The notes beneath the pieces were generated by a model. The model saw only the letters and a list, made by a program, of their open reading frames with translations. It was not told the origin of the DNA and searched no databases. Positions 43,487-52,584 of a stretch of 64,000 nt of DNA are shown here, piece after piece. A program made the translations under genes and the position numbers. Origin of the DNA: Lewinellaceae bacterium (lineage in GTDB: Bacteria > Bacteroidota > Bacteroidia > Chitinophagales > Saprospiraceae); assembly GCA_020636405.1 (NCBI GenBank), contig JACJXW010000004.1:3088001-3152000 (forward strand). The letters run 5' to 3'. The stretch's first letter is position 1, and each line of letters starts with the position of its first letter.

Positions 43487-45586
43487 TTAGCGCACAAAGG
43501 CGCCGGCTATTCCTCCGTCCACATTAATGATGTTTCCGGTGCTTTTATTCAGGATGGCCACCAGAGCGAATACGCCATTAGCGATATCCTCGGGAAGAAT
43601 GATCTCATTCAGCAGGTTGCGTTTGGCGTAATGGGCGGGCAGGTCTTCCACCTTGATCCCGTAGGCCTTAGCCCGGCCTTCTGCCCATTCGCCTTCCCAT
43701 ATTTTGCTGCCGACGATGACCCCATCGGGGTTGATGGTATTGACTCGGATCTTCTCTTTGCCCAGTTCTGCCGCCAGCAAGCGGCCCATGTGTTGCTGAG
43801 CGGCCTTTGCTGTGCCGTATGCAATATTGTTGGGCCCGGCAACCAGTCCATTTTTGCTGGCGATGTTGACCACATCACCCCCGAAACCCTGCTTCCGCAT
43901 GACCTCCACACCTGTCCGCACCATCAGGAATTGGCCTTTGGACAATACATCCTGAAGCAGGTTCCAGTCGTCCAGAGTGGTGTCTTCCAGCGATTTGGAG
44001 ATGGCCAACCCGGCGCTGTGGACTATGATATCGACCCCCCCGAATTCGAGGCATGTTTTTTCAAAAGCTTTTTCTACCGACCGGGTGTTGGTAACGTCAC
44101 ATAGGGTGTAAGCAGACACATCCCGGGCAAAGGTGTCGTTGGCTGTTTTGAGCCTCTCTTCTGCAATATCGGCCAGCACTACATTCGCTCCATTAGCCGC
44201 CAGCTTATCAGCGATAGCCTTACCGATACCGCCTCCGGCCCCGGTAATGATGGCTACCCGCCGGGAGAGGGCCTTTTCCGGGGGCTGTCGTTGGAGCTTG
44301 GCTTCCTCCAGCAGCCAGTATTCGATGTTGAAGGCTTCCTGGCGCGGCAGGGCGGTGTATTCGGATATGGCCTCCGCCCCGCGCATCACATTGATGGCGT
44401 TGATGTAGAACTCGCTGGCCACCCGTGCGGTCTGCTTGTCTTTCGAAAAAGTGAACATTCCCACACCCGGGTAGAGGATAACTACCGGATTAGGGTCGCG
44501 CATGGCTGGGCTGTCCGGATGTTTACAGCGCTCATAGTATTCGGTGTATTCTTTGCGGTATTGTTCGAATTGCGGTTCGATCTGTTCTTTTACCGCCTGG
44601 TGGTCCGACATATTCTGGCCGGCAGGCAGGTTCAGCACCAGGGGCATGATCTTGGTGCGCAGGAAGTGGTCCGGGCAGGAAGTGCCCAGCGGCGCCAGCC
44701 TGGGGAGGTCTTTGCTGTTAATGAATTCCAGCACCCGGCTGTCATCCGTGAAATGGCCGATCATCCTGTTGTAGCTCGAGCAGAGGCCTCGCAGTATAGG
44801 CGCGATCTGTGCCGCCTGGCTTTTCCGCTGCGGGGCGGAGAGGCTCTGGCGTATCTGCCCGCCGAAGACAGGCCGCTTTTTTCCCAGGTTTTTTTCAATG
44901 TATTGTGAGGCCTGTTCAATTACTTCCAGGCTGTTGATGTAACATTCATAAGAGGTGTCTCCCCAGGTAAACACCCCATGGCTTCCCAGTACGATACCGC
45001 GGATGCCGGGGTTTTCTGTCAGGCACTGTTCCAATTGGAGCCCCAGGTCAAAGCCAGGGCGTTGCCAGGGCACCCAGCCCATGGTGTCTCCCCATATCTC
45101 CCGGGTGATCTTTTGGCTGTCTTTTGCCGCTGCTACAGCGATCAGTGCATCAGGGTGCAGGTGGTCGATATGTCTAAAGGGCAGTAAGCCGTGTAATGGC
45201 GTATCGATGGATGGAGCGCGGCTGTCGAGGTCGAAGATACAGTGGTTGAATAAGGCTACCATCTCATCTTCGTGTTCCAGTCCGCGGTAAACCTGCTTCA
45301 GGGAATGCAACCGGCTAGTATACAGGCCGGCGATCCCTCCGCGGGTGAGCGTTCCGAGGTCACCCCCTGAACCTTTGACCCACATAACTTCCACCTCTTT
45401 GCCGGACAGGGGATCCCTTTCCATGGCCTTACAGCTGGTATTGCCGCCACCGTAGTTGGTGATGCGAAGGTCCGCGCCCAATATGTTGGATCTGTAGAGA
45501 AAGAGCCCTATCTCATCTCCTTCCAGTTCTGCCGCTTTTTTTTCGTCCCACAAATAGTTGACATGTTTAAAGGCTTGAACTTTCAT
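43487..45586 (-). CDS. rhaD: bifunctional rhamnulose-1-phosphate aldolase/L-lactaldehyde dehydrogenase
   Basis: A 699-residue fusion. Residues 1-420 form a class II aldolase domain with NYGGGNTSCK, a histidine metal site HLHPDALIAVAAA and the second metal/phosphate region IVLGSHGVFTWGDT. Residues 430-699 form a short-chain dehydrogenase with VAIITGAGGGIGKAIADKLA, the catalytic Ser (NIASKNG), and YxxxK in YGTAKAA. The first half splits L-rhamnulose 1-phosphate to DHAP and L-lactaldehyde; the second oxidises L-lactaldehyde to L-lactate with NAD+. This two-domain form is widespread in Bacteroidota and Bacillus. It is the first gene of the operon, with a gap of about 314 bases upstream for the promoter. 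Confidence 0.95.
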   Translation of the reverse strand: MKVQAFKHVNYLWDEKKAAELEGDEIGLFLYRSNILGADLRITNYGGGNTSCKAMERDPLSGKEVEVMWVKGSGGDLGTLTRGGIAGLYTSRLHSLKQVYRGLEHEDEMVALFNHCIFDLDSRAPSIDTPLHGLLPFRHIDHLHPDALIAVAAAKDSQKITREIWGDTMGWVPWQRPGFDLGLQLEQCLTENPGIRGIVLGSHGVFTWGDTSYECYINSLEVIEQASQYIEKNLGKKRPVFGGQIRQSLSAPQRKSQAAQIAPILRGLCSSYNRMIGHFTDDSRVLEFINSKDLPRLAPLGTSCPDHFLRTKIMPLVLNLPAGQNMSDHQAVKEQIEPQFEQYRKEYTEYYERCKHPDSPAMRDPNPVVILYPGVGMFTFSKDKQTARVASEFYINAINVMRGAEAISEYTALPRQEAFNIEYWLLEEAKLQRQPPEKALSRRVAIITGAGGGIGKAIADKLAANGANVVLADIAEERLKTANDTFARDVSAYTLCDVTNTRSVEKAFEKTCLEFGGVDIIVHSAGLAISKSLEDTTLDDWNLLQDVLSKGQFLMVRTGVEVMRKQGFGGDVVNIASKNGLVAGPNNIAYGTAKAAQQHMGRLLAAELGKEKIRVNTINPDGVIVGSKIWEGEWAEGRAKAYGIKVEDLPAHYAKRNLLNEIILPEDIANGVFALVAILNKSTGNIINVDGGIAGAFVR

Positions 45587-45900
45587 GACGATCGATTTTG
45601 TGTTTGATTTTACAGGAGGCTACCAAATCTAGTTTAAAGTTTTGGGACTTCTATTCTGTACTATGCTGTCTGGGCCGAAAATTTCAGCGGAATAATTCCA
45701 TACGCGATTATCCTGATCGCAATTCAATTTGCTAACTTTAGCGAAATAACTCAAGGCGTTACTATCCCGCATCTGTCTCCGGCGGGCCAAGTATTGCCTT
45801 CGCCTGGCGAAGCCTGCAAACAGGAACCGTCTTCGGCAGGCATAGGCAGATGGCAAGTCCATGGAGCGCTGGGGTTTAACGGCGCTCAAAAAGTACCCAC
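45587..45900. other. divergent promoter region between the rhamnose operon and an esterase gene
   Basis: About 314 bases between divergent starts. The AT-rich part near 45700-45750 is the likely promoter zone. Nearer the esterase gene are two palindromes: CTTCGCCTGGCGAAG at 45798-45812 and a 6-base stem 45812-45817 with 45836-45841. A minus-strand open frame here (45629-45889) is Arg-rich and looks spurious. No regulator gene adjoins the operon. Confidence 0.45.
45798..45841. repeat. GC-rich palindromes upstream of the esterase gene
   Basis: The perfect palindrome CTTCGCCTGGCGAAG (45798-45812) is immediately followed by a second inverted repeat, GCCTGC at 45812-45817 facing GCAGGC at 45836-45841. 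They lie 60-100 bases before the esterase ATG and could be an operator or a dispersed intergenic repeat. Confidence 0.4.
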
Positions 45901-47586
45901 ATGACTAGATTTCCCCTTAGCCTGCTTTTTTCGTTTTTCATTTTATACACGATGAACATAAGCCTGTCTGCGCAAAATCTGGACAGCGGGCCTCAAGTGT
46001 TGTCCTTTTTTTCAGACGTGGACGATACGGAACAGCCCTATGGCCTGTATGTTCCGGAGGATTACGACGCTGGGAAAAAGTATCCCCTCGTAGTGATGTT
46101 GCACGGAGCGGGTTCTAACCACCGCCTGGCCCTCAGGCGGGTGTTCGGCCAGACCAACCGGGATGGCGAAACGGATGTCGAAGCCAGCCGCTACTTCCCC
46201 CGGTGGGAAAACCGGGAATACTTCGTCGCTTCACCCCGGGCCCGTGGTACGATGGGGTATCAGGGCGTTGCGGAGAAGGATGTACTGGATATGTTAGCCG
46301 ATGTAAAAAGGCGCTTCTCTATTGATGAGGATCGAATCTACCTCACCGGCCTGTCTATGGGAGGAGGGGGTACCCTCTGGATCGGCCTGAGTTATCCGGA
46401 TATTTGGGCCGCTATTGCTCCGGTATGTCCGGCGGCGCCGGCAGAAGCTTTGGCCCGCGCCGGAAATGCTCTTAATATTCCGGTTCACATCCATCAGGGA
46501 GGCGCTGACCCGGTGGTAGTACCGGAAGGAGTGAGAGCATGGGTGAAAAACCTGAAGAAACAGGGCGTGGAAGTGGAATACAGGGAATACCCTGGCGTGG
46601 GGCACGACAGCTGGGCCAACGCCTATGGGAAGGAAGCCATCTTTGACTGGTTCGGCCAATATAAACGCAACCCATTCCCCACCCGGGTAAAGTTCGCTAC
46701 GGATCAGTACAAGCACAATAAAGCCTACTGGATCACTTTTGACGCTTTCACCCCGGGAACCCTGGCGCAGGTAGACGCTAAATTTTCCGGCGGGAATAAA
46801 CTCAAGATTAATACGGAAAACCTAAGGGTATTTACCCTGCAATTGGAAGGACACGCTCTGTTCAATAAAGAGCTACCTTTAAGTGTAACTATTGACGGAG
46901 GTACCCTGGAAGTGACAGTTGACAAAACCGTAACTTTCCTCAAAACGGCGAATGGGTGGGAGAGTGGTGACTTTTATCCGCCGGCGCTCTCGAAACGGAA
47001 GGGGGTTGAAGGCCCGATGATGGATGTAGTCTCCACCCGCCACATTTACGTATACGGCACCGGAGGCAACCCTTCTGAATCCGAACTGGCGCGCCGCCGG
47101 CAGCAGGCGGAGAAGGCTGCCGAGTGGTCCCTTTATCGCGGAGAATTCCTCGGGCGTGTCATGGTTTTTCCCCGCATTTTAAGTGACCGGGAGGTGCGGC
47201 CGTCCGACCTGCAGGAAGCGAACCTCATCCTCTTTGGCGATAAAACCACGAATTCCCTCATTGAGCGCTACAGCAGTTTTCTGCCTCTCCACCTGAACGA
47301 CGCCTCCGGCGACTTCGGCCTGGCCTATGTTTTTCCGATCGGCAATCGTTATGTGCTCATCAATTCGGGACGCTCCATTCTGGACGCTCCGGAATCGGAT
47401 AAACAGATTACTGGGTTGTCGCGCATCGTTTCTGTTCCCATCCTCTATGCCCTTGGTAAGTTTGAGGATTACGTTCTTTTCAGCCGGGAAGAAGTGGTTG
47501 CCCATGGGCGGTTTGATGATCAGTGGCAATTGCCGGAAGATGCCGTTGCCCGGATGAAGGAAACCGGAGTCGTGACAATGCCATAG
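45901..47586 (+). CDS. exported alpha/beta-hydrolase esterase with long C-terminal region
   Basis: A 561-residue exported hydrolase with signal peptide ending near LSAQ. The first 260 residues form an alpha/beta-hydrolase domain of the PHB-depolymerase/feruloyl-esterase-like type: oxyanion segment VMLHGAGSNH, nucleophile Ser152 in LTGLSMGGGG, acid Asp203 in QGGADPVV and His235 in GVGHDSW. The remaining 300 residues (from about FPTRVKFATDQYKHNKAYW) are beta-rich and of unknown type. A role in removing acyl groups from plant or algal polysaccharide fits the surrounding glycosidase genes. It is followed after 45 bases by a second hydrolase gene, probably in one transcript. Confidence 0.85.
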   Translation: MTRFPLSLLFSFFILYTMNISLSAQNLDSGPQVLSFFSDVDDTEQPYGLYVPEDYDAGKKYPLVVMLHGAGSNHRLALRRVFGQTNRDGETDVEASRYFPRWENREYFVASPRARGTMGYQGVAEKDVLDMLADVKRRFSIDEDRIYLTGLSMGGGGTLWIGLSYPDIWAAIAPVCPAAPAEALARAGNALNIPVHIHQGGADPVVVPEGVRAWVKNLKKQGVEVEYREYPGVGHDSWANAYGKEAIFDWFGQYKRNPFPTRVKFATDQYKHNKAYWITFDAFTPGTLAQVDAKFSGGNKLKINTENLRVFTLQLEGHALFNKELPLSVTIDGGTLEVTVDKTVTFLKTANGWESGDFYPPALSKRKGVEGPMMDVVSTRHIYVYGTGGNPSESELARRRQQAEKAAEWSLYRGEFLGRVMVFPRILSDREVRPSDLQEANLILFGDKTTNSLIERYSSFLPLHLNDASGDFGLAYVFPIGNRYVLINSGRSILDAPESDKQITGLSRIVSVPILYALGKFEDYVLFSREEVVAHGRFDDQWQLPEDAVARMKETGVVTMP

Positions 47587-47631
47587 AAATTTGAAAATGT
47601 AGATCCAAAAAACAGTTATTCAATTTTAATT

Positions 47632-48525
47632 ATGAATGCCTTGCGTCAAATCATCAGTGCCGTCGCCTTAATGGCCTTCTTTTTACCCCATCTGTCTGCC
47701 CAGGAAGAAGTGCTCCTATATCCACAGGGAGCGCCAGGGGCCCTGGGACAGGAGGCCAAAGATAAACCCTCCTTGTTTATCTATCTTTCTGATGCGGAAA
47801 AAGCCACCGGCGCCGCCGTCATGATCTGCCCCGGAGGCGGCTATGGTAATCTGGCAGTGGAAAAGGAAGGAACAAAGATTGCCGAGTGGTTCAATTCCCT
47901 GGGCGTCCATGCCTTCGTCCTCAAATATCGCCTGGGTAATCCGGAGGGGACGGAATACCAGCACCCTGCTATGCTCAATGATGCCAGGCGAGGCCTGCGG
48001 ATCATCCGTTCCGGCGCAGAGCAATGGGGCCTGGACCCCAACAAGGTAGGAGTCATGGGCTTTTCCGCCGGCGGCCACCTGGCTTCCAGCCTGGGGACCC
48101 ACTTCGACGACGGTGACCCGGAGGCGGAAGACCCAGTGGAGCGCATCAGTTGCCTGCCCAATTTTATGGTCCTGGCCTACCCGGTCATTTCTCTGAATAC
48201 AAAATACGTGCATGCCGGATCCCGCCGCAATCTGCTGGGAGCTACGCCCCGGATGGAAGCGGTCAATGCCTTGTCGAATGAAACTCAGGTGAAACCGCTG
48301 ACGCCTCCCACTTTCCTATTCCATACGGACGAGGATACCGCAGTGCCTCCTGAGAATAGCATTCTTTTCTATCTGGCGCTAAGAGAGGCCGGCATCCCCG
48401 CCGAGCTTCATATTTATGAGAAAGGCCGGCACGGCGTCGGCTTTGCTCCGGACGACCCTGCACTGTCCACCTGGAAGGACAGGCTGGCCGATTGGCTGAA
48501 AAACAGGGGCGTTGTGGCGCCGTGA
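47632..48525 (+). CDS. exported alpha/beta-hydrolase, acetyl-xylan-esterase-like
   Basis: A 297-residue exported hydrolase with signal MNALRQIISAVALMAFFLPHLSAQ. The catalytic features are HGGG-like CPGGGYGNLAVEKEG, nucleophile Ser145 in VMGFSAGGHLASS, Asp in FHTDEDTAVPP and His in YEKGRHGVGF. This is the BD-FAE/acetylesterase-like branch often paired with plant cell-wall enzymes in Bacteroidota. It likely removes acetyl or other small esters from oligosaccharides. It follows the previous hydrolase gene in the same direction and converges with the oxidoreductase gene at 48613. Confidence 0.88.
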   Translation: MNALRQIISAVALMAFFLPHLSAQEEVLLYPQGAPGALGQEAKDKPSLFIYLSDAEKATGAAVMICPGGGYGNLAVEKEGTKIAEWFNSLGVHAFVLKYRLGNPEGTEYQHPAMLNDARRGLRIIRSGAEQWGLDPNKVGVMGFSAGGHLASSLGTHFDDGDPEAEDPVERISCLPNFMVLAYPVISLNTKYVHAGSRRNLLGATPRMEAVNALSNETQVKPLTPPTFLFHTDEDTAVPPENSILFYLALREAGIPAELHIYEKGRHGVGFAPDDPALSTWKDRLADWLKNRGVVAP

Positions 48526-48612
48526 ATCCATCATTACAAACGCTGTGGGAATAGGCGAAGGTTGGTTTCAGGGCCTTCGAGTGCAGCGTAGTTTATCGCG
48601 ATGATACATTCC

Positions 48613-50016
48613 TTATAAGCGCTTCGCCCTCGGTTCCAGGTCCGTCAGTTCGGCAATCCTGACCGGCTCACCGGACTCGATGCTCTTACGTGCCGCTATG
48701 CCGATAAGGATCGACATGGCCCCGTCGCGCACACCGGCCGTGTGCCTCAGCGGGTCAGGGTTTTCCGGATGAAGGAAGATCTTATCCTGCAGGCGTTCGT
48801 CCCCGCCACCATGGCCTTTGCGGTCATAGGACACCAGGTTGGTTTCGTAGTCCTTCCAGTTGCGGTGGACGATAATGGGCTTGGATTCCAGCTCCTTTTC
48901 ATCGGACTGATCCATCTCCAGGGCATGCAAATCGGCCTGGCTGACTTCGGTTTTTTCCATCCAGGGAATGTCCTGCCAGGCCTCGATCCGTCCTTCCGTA
49001 CCGTTGAAAGCAATGCGCCAGCCTTCGAAAGGGGAGTAGGTGGTAAGGGAATAATTGGCCACTACATCATTGGCATATTTCACCTGGGCCGACATTTTAT
49101 CGTAGATGTTGATCTCGTCGCGGAACAGGCAATTATCCCGGATGTAACCGTCATGGTGTTCATTCTTTACATAGAGGTTCATCAGGTGTTCGTCCTTGGT
49201 GATGTCCCAGTAAAACTTACACTCCGCTTTATGAGGGCAGGTACGGCATTTGTCGCCCCGGAAGGGCCCGTTGCTACCATAGTGTTCGAGAGCGCCGTAG
49301 GCGAACACCTCTTTGGGGTCGGAATCGAGCCACCAATTGAGCAGGTCAAAATGGTGGGTAGCCTTATGGACCCAAAGCGTACCGCCGTATTGTCTTAGCC
49401 CGTGCCAGCGGCGGAAATAGGAAGCACCGTGGTAAGTGTTGAGGTACCAGTGGAAATCAACGGAAGTCACCTTGCCTATGGCATTGTTGGCAAGTAATTC
49501 TTTGATCCTGGTCGTATAGGGGCTCCAGCGGTAATTGAAGCCGACGATCAGGTTCTTACTGGAACGCCGTTCGGCATCCAGGATGGACTGGCACTTGTTT
49601 TCGTCCGTTGTCAGCGGTTTTTCAGTCAGGACATCGCAACCGGAATCCAATCCTTTGATGATAAACTCGTGGTGGGTGCTGTCTTTGGTAGTTACGATCA
49701 ACAGGTCGGGGTGGGTTTGGGCCAGCATCTCATCGAAATTTGTAAAGGTGGGGCAACTTACGCCCATATAGGAAGTGGCAAATGCCAGCCTGCCCGGGTT
49801 GATATCACTCAGCCCGACAAATTCGAGCAGGCTCGAATATTCGTCCACCAGCCGTTTTCCCCAGAAGCCGGTCCCGCGAATGCCGACACCTACCATTGCC
49901 ACTTTTAGCTTTCTGTTGCCCAGGTTGAAACTGAAGGCGGAGGCGGGAAAAAGGCCGCCGGCGGCCAGCATGCTAATGGAGGCCAGAAACTTTCTTCGAG
50001 AGGTAGATTCTTGCAT
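48613..50016 (-). CDS. Tat-exported Gfo/Idh/MocA-family oxidoreductase
   Basis: A 467-residue NAD(P)-dependent sugar oxidoreductase family member. The N-terminus SRRKFLASISMLAAGGL is a twin-arginine export signal. The Rossmann motif is GVGIRGTGFWG and the family lysine is in LTEKPLTTDE. A cysteine cluster CRTCPHKAEC (about residues 251-260) in the C-terminal half is unusual and might hold a metal. Exported Gfo/Idh/MocA proteins with a bound cofactor act on sugars or glycosides, some as NAD-dependent glycosidases. The place between esterases and a GH95 enzyme supports carbohydrate work. Exact substrate unknown. Confidence 0.88.
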   Translation of the reverse strand: MQESTSRRKFLASISMLAAGGLFPASAFSFNLGNRKLKVAMVGVGIRGTGFWGKRLVDEYSSLLEFVGLSDINPGRLAFATSYMGVSCPTFTNFDEMLAQTHPDLLIVTTKDSTHHEFIIKGLDSGCDVLTEKPLTTDENKCQSILDAERRSSKNLIVGFNYRWSPYTTRIKELLANNAIGKVTSVDFHWYLNTYHGASYFRRWHGLRQYGGTLWVHKATHHFDLLNWWLDSDPKEVFAYGALEHYGSNGPFRGDKCRTCPHKAECKFYWDITKDEHLMNLYVKNEHHDGYIRDNCLFRDEINIYDKMSAQVKYANDVVANYSLTTYSPFEGWRIAFNGTEGRIEAWQDIPWMEKTEVSQADLHALEMDQSDEKELESKPIIVHRNWKDYETNLVSYDRKGHGGGDERLQDKIFLHPENPDPLRHTAGVRDGAMSILIGIAARKSIESGEPVRIAELTDLEPRAKRL

Positions 50017-50076
50017 AATGAAATTTTTTACTCGGCAGAAGAAGTTATTTACCGTTCACAATAAGTTGATCCTTAC

Positions 50077-52563
50077 TTATCGGGCCAAAATATAGGTTTC
50101 ACCAGGCTTTGTCATCAGGTCGAACATATAAGCCTGCCCTGGCTGGTGTTCAGGAACTTCAGCCTGTGGCGAAATAATTGGCATTGGGGTATCTTCAACC
50201 TGATAGAAAGGATTCGGATTGGCGCCTTCTGACGGGATCAGGCTGCCTTCTCCCTTTAAATTCAGTGGGTTGGGCAACCGCAACCGGCAGATGCCGCCAA
50301 GGCCGGATCGGATCTTTACCTGGGTGATCGCTCCATCCTGCCATTCCATTGATTCTATTGCAAAACCACCTCTGGCCTGCAAGCCCTCCACTTTACCATC
50401 CGGCCAGGCATCGGGAAGCGCAGGCAGGAGATGGACGGCCCCGTCATGGCTTTGCAGTAGCATCTCGGCAATGCCTGCCGTACAACCAAAATTGCCGTCA
50501 ATCTGAAATGGAGGATGGGCGTCCAACAGGTTCGGGTAGGTCCCTCCGCCACCGGAATCCCCGGCCGGAGAAAGCTGGTCGGTGATCAGGGAAAAGGCAT
50601 GGTTGCCATCGAGCAGCCTGGCCCACAGGCATACTTTCCACCCCATAGACCAACCGGTGGATACATCTCCGCGGTAGAGTAGGGAAGTCCGGGCAGCGTC
50701 GAACAATTCAGGAGTGCGGTAAGGCGAGATCTGATTACCAGGGTAAAGTCCATACAGGTGAGAGACATGGCGGTGTTTGTCCTCCGGATTATCCCAGTCG
50801 TACATCCATTCCTGTAGCTGGCCGTATCTGCCTATCTGCATGGGAGCGAGCCGCTTCGCTGTTTTCAGCAAAGTATCGGCAAATGCCTGATCCATTTCAA
50901 GCAGGCCCGCTGCCCGGGCCGTGTTGTGGAACAGTTCGAATACGAGCTGGTTGTCCATGGTAGCTCCGGCGGTGATCGATGCGGTTTGGTTCTCCCCGTA
51001 GTGGTAGATGTTTTCCGGAGAGACGGAAGGCGCCACCACCAGCCATTTATTTTCAGGCTCCTCCTGAAGCACATCCACGAAAAACTGGCAGGCGCCTTTT
51101 AAAACAGGGAAAAATTCCTTTAAAAAATCTTCATTGCCGGAATAGAGGTAATGTTCCCAGAGCTGCCGGTTGAGCCAGGCCCCTGCCATCGGCCACAGCC
51201 CCCAGGAATGGGCGCCGTCTACGGGGTCGGCCACCCGCCAGATGTCCGTATTATGATGGGTCACCCAACCCCTTGCTCCGTAGGTTTGAGCGGCACTTTG
51301 CCTGCCGGCCACGGAAAGCTCCTTCACCATAGTGAAGAAGGGCTCCTGCAGTTCGCTCAGGTTGGCCACTTCTGCCGGCCAGTAGTTCATTTCCGCATTA
51401 ATGTTGAGGGTGTATTTGCTATCCCAGGGGGGCATCAGCCTGTGGTTCCAGATCCCCTGGAGGGTAAGCGGCTGGCCGCCCGGCTGGGAGCCGGAAATGA
51501 GCAGATACCTTCCGTACTGAAAATACAGGGCCGCCAGTTGGGGGTCATTGCTCCGGGCAAATTGTTCCAGGCGGATATTTGTAGGGTTGTAAACCGAATC
51601 CGTACGGCCAAGGCTGAGGGTTACCCGGTTGAAATATTTCTGGTAGGCTTTTTTGTGGCGGGACAGGGCCGTTTCGTAATCCTTACCGCGTGCCGCTTCC
51701 AGAAGCTCACGGGCTATTTCTTCCGGATCGCCACTGAGGGTTTGGTAATCCTTGAAATTGGTGGCAATGGATACGTATACGGTAATGGTATCGGCCTGGC
51801 TGATGGATAATTTGCCTGAATCAGATACCAATTTCCCGCCTTTTGCAACGGCTTTTGTACGCGCATTAAAGTGTACCGCCCCCTTCTTTCCTTCATGGCT
51901 GCTGGTAATACCGCTGACGATCAATTCTTCGTTTAAGGTTTTATCCTGGGTAGTATGGGGGCTTTCGATCCACAGCTTGCAGGAAAGGCTGCCCGGGCGA
52001 TCTGCCGTCAACCTGATGATGATCGCCTCATCCGAAAAGGAGGCGAATACCTCCCGTTTATACTGTACGCCATCAGCTTTGTAGGAGACGGTGGCTACGG
52101 CATCGTTGAGGTCAAGATCGCGGTAATAGCCGGTGAAGTTGGAATGGCCCGGAAATTCAATAAAAAGGCTGCCTACCGGCTGGTAGGGCATGCCGTCGTT
52201 CAGGGACCTGACCCGGGCATCTGCAAGTTGCTGAGCCTCCTGGTATTTTCCCTCGAACAGCAGTTGCCGGATGAGCGGGATCGCTTTCGCCGTTTCCGGA
52301 TTGATGTTATTGCCCGGCTCGCCGGCCCACACCGTTTCCTCATTCAGTTGCAGCTCTTCCTTCTCCGGAGTGCCGTAGATCATGGCGCCCAGGCGGCCGT
52401 TTCCAACCGGCAGGGCTTCCTCCCATTCGATGGCCGGCCGGGTGTACCATAGTTTTAAATCGGATCGTTCTGCGTTGGTATCGTTCTGCGCATGGGCGGC
52501 AAGGGCCGCGAAGAACAGGGCGAAAAATAGATAGCGAGGTGCAGGTTTCAAGGCCATATGCAT
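50077..52563 (-). CDS. exported GH95 alpha-L-fucosidase/galactosidase
   Basis: An 828-residue glycoside hydrolase with signal peptide ending AAHAQ. GH95 signatures include EWEEALPVGNGRLGAMIYG near the start, NINAEMNYWPAEVANLSE with the key Asn residues of the family, and HRHVSHLYGLYPGNQISP before the C-terminal part. GH95 enzymes invert the anomeric centre and remove alpha-1,2-L-fucose, or alpha-L-galactose in some clades, from oligosaccharides such as xyloglucan side chains. The end is 60 bases before the oxidoreductase gene, and the start is 21 bases after the uxaA stop, so uxaA and this gene are probably co-transcribed. Confidence 0.94.
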   Translation of the reverse strand: MHMALKPAPRYLFFALFFAALAAHAQNDTNAERSDLKLWYTRPAIEWEEALPVGNGRLGAMIYGTPEKEELQLNEETVWAGEPGNNINPETAKAIPLIRQLLFEGKYQEAQQLADARVRSLNDGMPYQPVGSLFIEFPGHSNFTGYYRDLDLNDAVATVSYKADGVQYKREVFASFSDEAIIIRLTADRPGSLSCKLWIESPHTTQDKTLNEELIVSGITSSHEGKKGAVHFNARTKAVAKGGKLVSDSGKLSISQADTITVYVSIATNFKDYQTLSGDPEEIARELLEAARGKDYETALSRHKKAYQKYFNRVTLSLGRTDSVYNPTNIRLEQFARSNDPQLAALYFQYGRYLLISGSQPGGQPLTLQGIWNHRLMPPWDSKYTLNINAEMNYWPAEVANLSELQEPFFTMVKELSVAGRQSAAQTYGARGWVTHHNTDIWRVADPVDGAHSWGLWPMAGAWLNRQLWEHYLYSGNEDFLKEFFPVLKGACQFFVDVLQEEPENKWLVVAPSVSPENIYHYGENQTASITAGATMDNQLVFELFHNTARAAGLLEMDQAFADTLLKTAKRLAPMQIGRYGQLQEWMYDWDNPEDKHRHVSHLYGLYPGNQISPYRTPELFDAARTSLLYRGDVSTGWSMGWKVCLWARLLDGNHAFSLITDQLSPAGDSGGGGTYPNLLDAHPPFQIDGNFGCTAGIAEMLLQSHDGAVHLLPALPDAWPDGKVEGLQARGGFAIESMEWQDGAITQVKIRSGLGGICRLRLPNPLNLKGEGSLIPSEGANPNPFYQVEDTPMPIISPQAEVPEHQPGQAYMFDLMTKPGETYILAR

Positions 52564-52584
52564 GTTATCCGTTTTTAATCAGGC

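Noticed and set aside
45629..45889. Arg-rich minus-strand open frame between the rhamnose operon and the esterase gene
   Set aside because: It spans promoter sequence and palindromes and has unlikely composition.
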